NCBI GenBank assembly: GCA_009869945.1
Contig: WIXG01000021.1
Span: 310,001 to 374,000, forward strand
Source of the DNA: Mesaphorura yosii
Taxonomy: Eukaryota > Arthropoda > Collembola > Poduromorpha > Tullbergiidae
Direction: 5' to 3'
DNA length: 64,000 nucleotides
Numbering within the stretch: the first letter of the stretch is position 1; each line of letters opens with the position of its first letter. Position numbers and translations under genes: made by a program. This document shows, one piece after another, positions 15,001 through 24,900 of the stretch. The notes under the pieces were generated by a model. The model did no database searches and was not told where the DNA came from. It saw only the letters and a list, made by a program, of their open reading frames with translations.

Positions 15001-18000
15001 ACCTTTGCTTTCACCGTCTCCTTCATCGTGTTCTCGTGTTACGTTACGCTGGCAGAACTGAAACTGCATTGCATCGGAGTCTCGAGTCTCCAAGTAATCA
15101 AATATTCAATGTCCTATGCTCCATGCAGCCTACACGTCTGCGTCTAGTCTCGTGTGGAAAAGAATCAAGTACTTTTATTATTACCTTAACTTTATGCCTC
15201 GCCTGCCTCATTCGTTCGTTTATCCAGTGAATGCGAGCGCGAATGTGAATGTGAATAGTGAACTTATTTATCTGAATGTGAATCTCGAATATTGCCTCGC
15301 CTTTGCCTTTGAGTATTGCCTTTTCTATTCGTGCTTGTCGTCGTTGTCATTTTCGCAGCATTGCATTGGCATTGCCTTTCGGGGTTCATTTGCCATAAAG
15401 ATGACACCAGAATAGAATCCAACGTGGCATTTCGATCGTGATTGCCTTGTTTTATTGCCCTGGCCGCACTTGCCTGCCTGCTTGCTGGTTCTGGATTTCT
15501 CGATGCAGCATGCAGCAGGATCAATTTTCAATTAAATCAACTCTGCCGGGCTTTGGCGGCTTCATTAACTAGGCTGACCCGGCTGGCAGGATTTAAATTG
15601 TGTTTATTCTTTGATCTAATCTCGAGCCGTCGGTTAAATCCTAAATAAACAAGAGCAGGCACAGCAGTCAGGCTGGCTATGGCTGGAAGTGCATAACTCA
15701 AGTCAAGAATGGCAATAGCAATTTAAATACTCACACACCCAAAAATATTATTGTTATGACCTAAGCCAAGCCAAAGACTCAACCACTCGCGTCTCGGAAA
15801 TTTTATGCTCACAATTATTGCGATTGTTATTGCCTATCGTTGCTGGATATGTGACTGCTCGGTGCACGCATGCGTGCTTTTGCATAAGTCATGCAAGTCG
15901 AAACTCACAATTCATGGGTTAACGATATCAGGCAGCAAACAAGCTCAGCCATTCGAATTCCAATCCAGGCAGACGCGACGACGACGCAAGAAAACAGAAA
16001 AGCAAAGCATGCAGTTCTCAGTTTGATTGCCATTAGAATTGAAATGGCTTGCTTAAGCACGGAGAATGAACGAAAGAATGAACGAGCCAATGAACCAATA
16101 ACCAACGCCAAGCACGGCACGCCGGCACGTCATGGCACGTCACGAGTCTCGAAACTGTTATTGTTCACTTTTAACCGATTCAACACTCGCAACTGCCATT
16201 AGTTTTAATAGGCCATTTAGTTTTCTGCCTGCACTGCAACGATGGCGGCGTGACGAGGGGGAGGTCGATGTCGGACTGATTTTTCTTTATTGAGCAGTAT
16301 TTAACGAAGGAACGGTCGCCGGCCCGACCGTCCTTTGCTTTGATGTGGATGCGGCCCTGCGTTATTTAAATAAATCGCTGGACGAATTCTTAGGATTTTA
16401 CTTGGAATATGGCCTACAGTAATACGGTCTTAAAGACGAGCTCAACAATCAAGTATTAAGTACTTTGGTTGGCTTACTGGCTGAACCCGGTTACCTTTCA
16501 ATTTTGTTAGATTGATGCACTTTTCAGACGATTTTGAAATGGCACCAAGCAAAGTGTAAAGTTTTTGTTTTGCTTATTCACTTTTTGTCTTCATGACCAT
16601 CCGAATCATCTGATGTCGTTCATGACCGACCATTTGATTAGTAACTAACACTTAATTAGATCTTGAATCCAAAAACATGAAAGGAAATATTCTGAGTCTG
16701 AAACAAGTTAGTTTAAGTTGTAAAAACAAGCATACAGAAGAGCCCGTTCTCGCCGCTTGCATTCGCAGATGGGGCGCTGCTCGTTGGGAGAAAGTGGAAG
16801 CAGAACTTTCTCAACTTCTCGCTCGGCCGCACTCGCATCTGCGCTCGAAACTCATGTTACCCGAAAGAGAAACTTTCCTAACCGGGAAAAGTGCCCGACC
16901 CCCCCCCCCCCAAAAAAAAAATTGTGATTTGCGGCAAGAAACTGCACTACGAATAGTCCGGGTTCGAATGTCGAAGCCCCTCTTCACACCTTTTCGGATC
17001 GAAAGTGCTCAAAAATGAAAAAGTGGTGCGAAAGTTTTATGGTTTATACTTTCTTTGTAAGAGAAGAGACGTTTTGCGTCGCCGTTTGCGATAAGAGGAA
17101 AAGTTAGGGATTCAACTTTTCTCTCAGGCTCGATTCTTGAAGACTGAAGGGAACAAATTCATTGCAAGAAAAGTATTTTTCCAAATCATTCTCGTCTGGC
17201 CTGCCTTGCCTTTCCTTCCAAATTCAGCCTCAGCATCCACTTCAACTACAAGCGGGCAGGCAGGAGTTTCGAAAGAAAGGAGCCTGGCCTTTTACGGCTT
17301 CTCTTTCATTTTTCGGAGAGCAGAGAAAGTCGTCGTTAATGAGTTTGAATATTTCTCAAGCAAGGCAAGCAGCATGGCAAGAAAAGCACTTGAAATTTCC
17401 GTGCATTTGATAACAATCCACAAAATGAAAATTCTCCGGCCGAGATGGAAAATGCAAAATCGACGATTTTTCCGATGATGATCTCTTGACTTGACTCCAC
17501 TTGGCTCGGTCGGCTTTTGGCTTTCTTCGTCTTCGACTTTTCAACAAATACTAAATAATATTATCACAGTGCTTGCGACTTGCCATTATCATTACGCATT
17601 TCGCTGTGCCGTTTCGCGGTTCATCGTCTTAAGTCGTGGTCGTAGCCGTAGTCAGAAAGCACGAGAGCAAGAATAAGAATAAGAACATTGCTGTTGCCGT
17701 TGCCGTAAATTGAAATTTCCCTTGAGTTTTGTGCCGTACCCGACCTGAAAATTTAGTCTTTCTGCCACCGCATCAGAAAAGCGAGACAAATGCGCGCTTC
17801 ACTTTCGCTTTAGCAATGTTCTCAAGTTTCTCGTTTCTGTTTCAGTTTCAGGACATCATCCATGCAAAGTGGTTCTAAAATGTGTGCCTGTGCCCGTGCC
17901 TGCTTTACATCGCATTGTATTATTCTAGAGGCCAGGCACAGGGTCTTTACCTGTCTCTCTGTATTGATTTTACATATTCACAGCCACCGCCGCCGCAGCC

Positions 18001-19144
18001 AGTCATTTGATCCGATCCTTCGCCTGGTATTTCATTTCAATCCATCATTAAACTTGTTTAAAATTTGTAAGACAAGATCCTTTCCGCGGACGCAGACGAG
18101 AACAAACCACAAAGCAGATTACGAGTTCATTTCAGTTCAGTGCAGAGCAGAATTGAGAACAATGCACGCATTAACAAATAAGAGCTCTTCAGCCTCAGCA
18201 CTTTGTAGCAGAAAGTATTATCGAATCAGAATTTCCATTAGCGGAGCAAGCAAGCAAGCAGGCAGACAAGCAGTTTTCGAGTTTTCCTGAAAGAGCCACA
18301 GCGCTAAGCGGTTGGCGCTAATGGGAAAGTTCATTTTTGATTATGCGTTCGCGTTTTGGGTTCTTTTCACCTTCACGCGAGACGCGATCGAAGCTCGGAG
18401 TGCGCTGCACGCACAAAGCCGTCGCGTGGCAGGGAAGTAATTAACTATCAACGGGTTGCCCACATGGCCGTGCCTTGCCATGCCGCTCCTAATTAAACCG
18501 TCATGATGACGATGATCATCATGAGAGGGAAGAGAAAGGAGAAAAGAAAATGTTGCGTGCACATTGCGCGAAAACGTGAAAAGGATGCGGCCGTAATTTA
18601 AGTAATTTTTCTGAAAGACGACGACCAGAATGCTTAAATGCATAATGTAATTTAGTATTCAGTACGAAAGAGGAAGAGCACGAGCGGAGCCTGCATTCAA
18701 ATTACGCAGGGCGGATAACAAACGACGAGGGTAATAAAAAGATTTTACGGCCAAGAAAGATGAGGAGACCCGCAAGGACGCGCGCTGGCATTAAATTAAA
18801 ATTAACGCACTAACCTTTCGTCGACCGCAGCACAACATGGAGTCGCTTGTTTTATGGTAAAACTGTTTCACCACCACCTTGACCTCCTCCAAGCTCCTGT
18901 TGTCTCCGTCGTCGCCGTGCGTTCGGGTGTGCGTGTACCCGTGCAGAGCCTTACTTTTCAGCAACGACTTCCGGCGAGCTCCATCGTCGCCAGTGCCATT
19001 GCCATCGTCTCTGTAGTCGCCATCCGCTGGGCTGTGCTGCTGCTGGATCGTGAACGGGTCATCCTCATCGGTATCAGTTCGAGCACGACTCCAGTTTCTG
19101 CGTTTGATGTCTGGTGGAAGAACATCCAAGTCCAAGACAACCAT
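1..19144 (-). CDS. RhoGAP100F: RhoGAP100F / SYD-1 homologue (PDZ-C2-RhoGAP synaptic protein), 5' 700 codons, partial
   Basis: Ten minus-strand exons join with matching phases: 19144-18815, 9205-9056, 6309-6124, 6047-5831, 5435-5217, 5138-4862, 4563-4469, 4349-4187, 4099-3849 and 212-1, giving exactly 700 codons. All introns are GT-AG. Residues 103-110 read MLCCGRRK. Residues 161-205 carry the family block VSGISSEIFKQLEAVENDHD and what follows it. Residues about 227-312 form a PDZ domain with the ligand loop TLGLYIREGNG and the ending MSIPRRLVLTIRQRK. Next comes a long Q/P/S-rich region with a six-glutamine run near residue 395, then KTLESLAEKVHTFY and KPVLDYASDSEA. In the family, SYD-1/RhoGAP100F organises presynaptic active zones and carries C2 and RhoGAP domains downstream; those exons would lie beyond position 1. 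The start at 19144 is the first ATG after an in-frame TGA in the same exon, whose acceptor precedes 19175. The ATG at 18838 is an alternative start. Orthology is nearly certain; the N-terminus is less so. Confidence 0.93.
213..3848 (-). other. Intron of RhoGAP100F, 3.6 kb
   Basis: The intron runs from the donor GTATGTAC (first base 3848) to the acceptor TTCCACAG (last base 213). The upstream exon ends in phase 1 and the downstream exon supplies the two bases that complete a glycine codon, so the join is well supported. Inside I see only imperfect short repeats, such as alternating GGATGC units near 1870, and scattered open frames without splice or family support. No nested gene or RNA gene was recognised. 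Confidence 0.8.
6310..9055 (-). other. Intron of RhoGAP100F, 2.7 kb
   Basis: The donor GTGAG begins at 9055 after the codons for PDFRK. The acceptor is TTTCAG just above 6309, where VSGISSEIF begins. Both sides are phase 0. The interior is AT-rich with purine/pyrimidine runs (AAGCAGAAGC repeats near 7012). Overlapping opposite-strand open frames near 7870-8210 look like by-products of simple composition. No nested gene was supported. Confidence 0.8.
9206..18814 (-). other. Intron of RhoGAP100F, 9.6 kb
   Basis: This is the largest intron seen, between the exon ending MLCCGRRK (donor GTTAGT at 18814) and the exon starting DQGRDIPHD (acceptor AATTGCAG above 9205). Both junctions are phase 0. 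It contains the longest open frames of the noncoding DNA (11407-12051 minus, 11779-12369 plus, 14441-15001 minus). These overlap or lack splice structure and protein-like composition, so I do not call genes. A C13-A10 homopolymer junction lies at 16899-16921. Introns of this size near the 5' end of synaptic genes often hold enhancers, but no specific site could be identified. Confidence 0.75.
16899..16921. repeat. Homopolymer junction, 13 C followed by 10 A
   Basis: Positions 16899-16911 are all C and 16912-16921 are all A, inside the 9.6-kb intron. It is likely length-polymorphic and prone to sequencing error. On the minus (transcribed) strand it reads as a T run followed by a G run. Confidence 0.95.
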
Positions 19145-19175
19145 CGGTGCGTTGGTTCATTTATACGGACAAGTC
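19145..19175 (-). other. 5' untranslated part of the first visible RhoGAP100F exon
   Basis: On the minus strand a pyrimidine-rich acceptor (TTTTTTTCCTTGCAG) ends at 19176, and 31 bases precede the ATG at 19144. They contain a TGA in frame with that ATG, so the upstream exon or exons should be noncoding for this reading frame. The upstream exon and promoter were not located. Confidence 0.6.
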
Positions 19176-21177
19176 CTGCAAGGAAAAAAACCAGGAAATA
19201 TTTACACGTGTGAGCAAGTTTAACTACTCACCACTGCACTACTATGCTTTTTGCTAATTAAAGTTTGCATTTCGTAGGTAAACGCAAACTTGCAAAGAAA
19301 TTCAAGTCGGTTCGTATCGAATCATCAAACTCGCGATCGTTAATTCGTTACCTGCTATTCAGCTATTTGCTTTTCAGTGTATTTGTGTATTCAGGATGAA
19401 TTAAGACTCGGCGCAGCGCAGCCTTCTTCGTCAGCTTCAGTGCGCGCTGAATTTTCCCCTGGAGTTGCATTCAGCCAGTTTTTATTATTTGAATTCGATC
19501 CTACTTTCATCTCTCTTTTTTTTACGTCATACTAACGTGGGTTCGTTTCTTTTGAATTTTTTCTACCATCGCGCATCGCATAAATGTCTACAGTAATTTC
19601 ATTTTCTGCACACAACTTCAACACGGAGCTTCATTCCTTTTAAATTCGGGCTCGGAGCATAAAACTGTTGTGCCGTGTCTGGGTAGGTTCTTTAAAGAAG
19701 GTAAGGTAGGCAGGGCAGGCGCCCAGTATCCTGCATCTAGACAGAGCTGGCGGAGAAAGCAATGAATCCTGTACGTACTTTATGAAATAATAATTTACGG
19801 TTACCGAAGAAGGAAGATGCCTCCTCACGACCTGAGGTTATAATATGAAATTAGTACCGTGCCATATCAACTTGAATATTTTACTTCAAAAGGCCATTAA
19901 ATGTTGTCTATTAGCGGCAGAGCCACCACCATCACACGAAGGAAGAGGCAGACCAATTCGAAGGAGATAACCATTAACTTTTTATGGAGTTTTTACACAA
20001 CGTGGCGGCCGCGCCGCTGCCAGGCACATAATAAATACTGCCCCACGCAGGGCCGGGGCCAGAAAGCCTTTCTTACATACAAATAAGTGCATCTTAGCTC
20101 ACAGAACGACGACCTTTCATCCGTAATAAAAAATATGTCCTGGCCTGGCAGCAGGCCTACCGTCTTCTTCCTGATTCTTGTGCCTGCCTGCCGTTATATT
20201 CATCTTTAAGACGTTGACACGCTCGCCGTGCCGAAACGTCAGCGCTGAAAGTAATAAATTCCTATTTTAGCTATTTCTCTTTCACCCTGTCTGCCGGCGA
20301 GCATGGGAATGGATTTCGGGCTCGTACACGACAAATTCTGATCCTCAGCTCGATATTTCATCTTTTGTCCTCTCCTGTCTTGGTCTTGACAGTGCTTTGT
20401 GCATTGTTATTCGTGTCGTTCGCTCGCGGAGTGCAGGTTTTGATGGCTCATGTGCTCATGTTGATGTTGACGACTTTCTCATCCCAAGTCGCGTCGATAA
20501 AATGAATTGATTTTGTACTCAGGACATGATTCACGATGGAATGGAGTGATGATGATGGAGGATAATGGCACTCGATTGCGATTCACGGTCTGACACGACG
20601 AGTGAGACGACTCGACTTGAGTGACTGGCACTGCTGAGTCGAGTATGATTATGATAAACGTCATCATCATAAACCGAACCGTAAACCGTGATTATGTTGT
20701 GAGAGCATTGATCTGAGAAAGCATAAACAGCGACAACGCAAATGTGAGGTTGTCTAAGGTACTGCGTATGTCGATTTTGTGTGTTTATAAGTTTTCGTTG
20801 TTTGGACCAGGCTCATTGCCCTACTGGAATTATTACGCTCAAAACATGGAAACCGAGACATTAACTTTGAGGAAAACCGTATAAATTACAAAAAAGTCAA
20901 ATCTTCAAACAGCGAAGCAGAAGCTCGAAGTTTGCAAGAAGTGTCCCAGCCAAGACGCGAGGCTGCCCAGTCAAGTCATTTGGAAAGCTGAAAGTTGTAA
21001 GACTCACTTTAAAATTCCCATTGGCACTTGCATTTATTGACATTTTGCGTCAGGACACATGACACGACGAATGAAAGCTGATAGTTAAATGAGTTAAATC
21101 CTTCCAGCCTGAGCCTTTGAGTGTCGAATATGCAAGCACGAATGAGTTGACACGACACAAAGTGGCGAAGTTCAATA
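19176..21177. other. Gene-free stretch upstream of the first visible RhoGAP100F exon
   Basis: This is probably the intron between untranslated exons of RhoGAP100F, or its 5' flank. I see short open frames without splice support and short simple-sequence words. No gene, RNA gene or clear promoter element was supported. Confidence 0.5.
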
Positions 21178-21259
21178 CGAGGGCTAGTGCAAAAATGACT
21201 TGGAAAGTTTTATTCTCAATAACTCTTACAAATATCAGATTTGTACATCAGTTCTCTCC

Positions 21260-21884
21260 TCATCTTCTCTCGATAACCCGCATGAATTTTTGCAACAGTT
21301 TGGCATAAATGTCGCCTGTCATCGTCCTTCCTTTTCTGAAAAATTCCACCATCAGTACTCCAATGCTGTCCCAGAAGACAAGTGCAATAACTTCTTTTTA
21401 GAGGAGGCTGTGCGCATGGCCTTCAATGGGGGAGGGGGGGGGGGGGTCGCGATCTCGAAGGCAGCCATTCCTGGGACGGTCGTTTGGTTTCAGGTTCGAA
21501 ATGGTAGACGTAGGTCTCATCTCCCATGACGATGACTCTCGAAAAACTCAGGGTCCAAACTGTGCAGGTGAAGGTATTCATCGCACGCGTTTTTCCTTTT
21601 TAATTTTTGGTCGCTCGTCAATAACTTTGGGATCCATCTTGCACACATTAACACTAATTCCAAGTGAACGATGATAATTGTCCATACAGCGCGGAGTGTC
21701 AACTTCGTTTTACGCGCAACATCAGCTACGGTTAGTCCCCTGTCTGCTTCTAGGATACGCTGAACCTTCGCAACGTTGTTGTCTGCTGTAGCTGTTCTTG
21801 GTCGTCCCGCTTTTGGCTGGACAGCCACGCTTTATTCACCTTCACGAAATCTCTGGCACCATTCGCGTACGGTTTCCACTGATG
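21260..21884 (-). pseudogene. Mariner transposase remnant with frameshifts, stops and a lost catalytic region
   Basis: Recognisable pieces occur in order on the minus strand: VETVREWCQRFREG near 21884, then a stop; KAGRPRTATADNNVAKVQRI in the frame from 21828; ARWIPKLLTSDQKLKRK after a local frame change; GDETYVYHFEPETKR with the first catalytic Asp at 21519-21521; and LVFWDSIGV near 21370. The last ends in a stop at 21260. The N-terminal helix-turn-helix segment is cut short. The regions that hold the second and third catalytic Asp of the mariner DDD triad are not found, so the product cannot be active. A run of 13 G at 21434-21446 lies within one of the breaks. Confidence 0.88.
21434..21446. 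repeat. G13 homopolymer inside the mariner remnant
   Basis: Thirteen consecutive G (preceded by GGGGGA) lie on the plus strand, between the GDET block and the VFWD block of the dead transposase. It is likely length-variable and is one reason the frame is lost here. Confidence 0.95.
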
Positions 21885-21916
21885 GGCAGTCCGTTATTTT
21901 TGCAACAGCCCTCGTA

Positions 21917-24900
21917 TGTCAGTTAGTTCGCTATTGCGTGTGTTTGTCAAACGAAAGAATTTATTGTTCATTGTTTTCCTCGTGTCATCCGCAAATTGTG
22001 GGTTACAAATCTCAAATCATTGATCACGTCCTCGTGCGGTGTGGATGAGGATTGGAGATTAAACGTAATCGGTAAGAAGAAACCCTAGCAGGTAGATCGT
22101 GATTTGCAGTTTTAGTTTCGTTTTTGTTTGCTGTCGTCTACAGGTTGCGTTGCAGGTTAGAAGTCAAAAAATCCATCCGAACCCGAAATCTCGACGATTT
22201 ACTGCTTACGCTTACTAGCAAGCAAGTACACTTAAACTAGCGTGTAACTTTTTCACCGGACAGGCCGAGGATAGGGAGGAAACAAGAAAGCTACAAACTT
22301 AACTTCATTCTTCAGCTGCTACAACTACAAAGTTAAGATGAAAAGGAGCAATGAGCACCAACTACAGTGAAGATTGAACAACGAACAACCCAAGACAAAA
22401 GCTCAACGCTCTGCTTCTGCTGCGCTGCACTGGACCATGAAATAAAAGACGTGTACTTTCTGCCTCTACGGGGAAAGACGAAGATCCTGAAAAGGCGAAC
22501 TGCTTTGTGACTAGAGAGTTGCGAGTCAAGCGCCTAAGGCAAGAAGAAAGAGGAAGAGATCGTGTCTTCGTGTCCGGGATTGAAGAAAAGTTCCCAGAAG
22601 TGCAAGACAAAGAAGAGCAACAACGCGAAGACCGGTGAAAGAAGAAAGCTGCTACTGATTTTAGTTACCGACGAAGCAGGAGATTGGAACCGAGTCTATT
22701 TTCTTGGTAATGCGAGGTATTATTTCTCATCCACGTTTCGCTAAGCTGTAATTACCGGTAGACTTTGTTCTTGATCCAAACCCAGGCACAAGCACAATAC
22801 CCGTGCCAGTTGGCGTCGGCAGTGTCGTGCTAGTTTCTAGTTTATTAAGCTACGTGAGAAGAAAACAGCAAGTAGGCTCGACTCGCTCGGAGAACGCAGC
22901 AGGTGTTTCGAATCACAAGTGACGACTCTTCTTGGCTTGGCACAACAATGCATACGGAAATCGTCTTCGTGTTCGTTATTCACCACGAACCACCAAATAT
23001 CAAGCACAATATTATGATTGAATTAATTACCAAGAAGAAATGCAGAAGACATCAGGCCAGTCTCTTACATTCTTAACCCTTTCACCGTGGTGGATTTCGT
23101 GGCTCGCGACAAATGAAGACAAGAACAAATGAGTCGAGTCGTCGTCCTCGTCGGTAAGCAATCGCAGTCGCCGAGGAAGAGGATTTGGGTTGAAAAATTA
23201 TAAAAAGCCGCTCCTAAAGCCTTGCGGCCTGACCTGGCAACACTGCCAAGGCGTGTGAGAAAGGTAATAAGTTAAATGATTCGAATAATGACTCTCATCT
23301 TATTCAATTCTCAATACAGATGCAAGTGAAGTGACGGAGTGGAACAAACGCTCGAGATGGAGGCGATGGCAGTGGCAGGCGAGGCGAGGCCGTCTGGGTT
23401 TAGTTTAATAACAGGCTTTGGCAGTTTCGTTGCAGTGGCAGAGGCAGCTTATAAGCTACATTACCCTCCAGCAGTAAAAGCAATAACACTTGTACCATAC
23501 GTCTACATGCACGTTATTAAGTGGATGTAGAATTGCAGAGGAGGAGAAAGTAAGCAGTAGCAAAGTGGATGTAATAAAAAGTGTTCGCCTACGCTACGTT
23601 TACATTTACGTCTGCCTGCCTGTTTGATATTCATTCATTCTTCACGTCACGAAGCGATGCGAGTAACTGACAGATGTTTAACTAAAACTTCCTTCCTCTT
23701 TCCCGTTATCGTAATTTCTCAATTCGAAATTGTAACTACTTGTATCGTGCTTCGTTTTTTTTTGTTTTACTGTTTCGTTGTTTTCTTCTGGAATGCGTAC
23801 GCGTAGACTTACAAATATATGAAGGCTGATTCCATGACTGATTCGGTCCCCGGACGAGGAATTCAGATTTCGGAGACTCGCGGACTGACGGATATTAAAA
23901 CAAAGCAAAGGTCCGGTGCGTGCAGAAAGCAGAAGGCGGAAGACGCGAATCCGGTACAAAATCTACAAAATCCCATCAGAAATTCTGTACTCAGGTATTT
24001 TATATCCGAGATTTACTATTTACGGCCGGCCCAGTTAATGGAAAAGGCTCTCCGTTTCCAATTCGCTGACCCTCCAAGCCCCGTGCGTCATGACCTTGTG
24101 TACATAGCACAGGACACTGGAGTACGGACTAAAGACAATTTAATTTGGCCTTCGCGTAAACACAAACTCTGCTTTCACCGGCGCAGCTTTCACTTCAACG
24201 GGCAGAAAAACAGGTTTCGGGTCGGTTCATGCCTGAGAGAAAAACTCCAATTTTAATCCGGAAATGAGAAACTCTCTTGCACAAGCAACCAGCTCACGCT
24301 CACACACTGCGTTTTAATGGCCGGCCGACCCTGCATTATAAATTACGAGGAGCATTAGCCGGAGTTTATTTACCCTCTTTGCATCATATCATTTTTAAAA
24401 TGCATCATTTACCACTAAGCAGTAACTTTACACTTTGGCTGAAATACGTATGAAAATGAATATGAATGTTTACCGATCAAATTTCTTTGCTGTGCTATTT
24501 GGCTTGGCACGTGCCTTGCCTTGCCTCCACCACTGCACTGACGAAATTCTCAAACTCTCTCCAATCGATGCCATTATGACCGGATCGCAATCTAAAATAT
24601 TATAGAGGCTTACCTGCGCCGCGCTAGTATTTTACAGGCACGATTTTTGTTCCGATTCTGTAGGTCTTATCCTGACCCGTAAAGGCATTTTACGTGTATC
24701 AAAGCCATAAAGACGAGTTTTATTCTCTAATATCGGGTTTTGGCTTAATAATATATTTTCCCTTGTGAAAGCCTGCTCGAAGCCTGATCGTACTGCCTGT
24801 ACACTGAAATACGTACGCATATACAATTTACTTCACCAACTTTGTGCGTGAAGTACGCGTAAGCGTACGTGTACCCTCTTAACATATTATTATGCATTTT

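Larger units (their letters stand above)
21178..21914 (-). mobile_element. Internally deleted mariner (Tc1/mariner superfamily) element, 737 bp
   Basis: The left end reads CGAGGGCTAGTGCAAAAATG from 21178. The reverse complement of the right end, ending at 21914, reads CGAGGGCTGTTGCAAAAATA: 17 of 20 positions match, and the repeat continues a little further. Both ends are flanked by TA (21176-21177 and 21915-21916), the standard mariner target duplication. Transposase-like frames run on the minus strand from the right end. Intact mariners are about 1.3 kb, so several hundred bases are missing. The ends look well preserved, so the copy could have been mobilised in trans by an intact relative; that is inference. 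Confidence 0.9.

Noticed and set aside
14441-15001. 186-codon minus-strand frame
   Set aside because: Lies in the 9.6-kb intron, includes alternating CGTACGCGTACG sequence, and has no splice partner or family match.
16961-16970. GGTTCGAATG resembling a tRNA T-arm (B box)
   Set aside because: No matching A box, anticodon arm or acceptor stem around it.
23819-24256. 145-codon plus-strand frame
   Set aside because: No domain, and no supporting splice sites leading to further exons.
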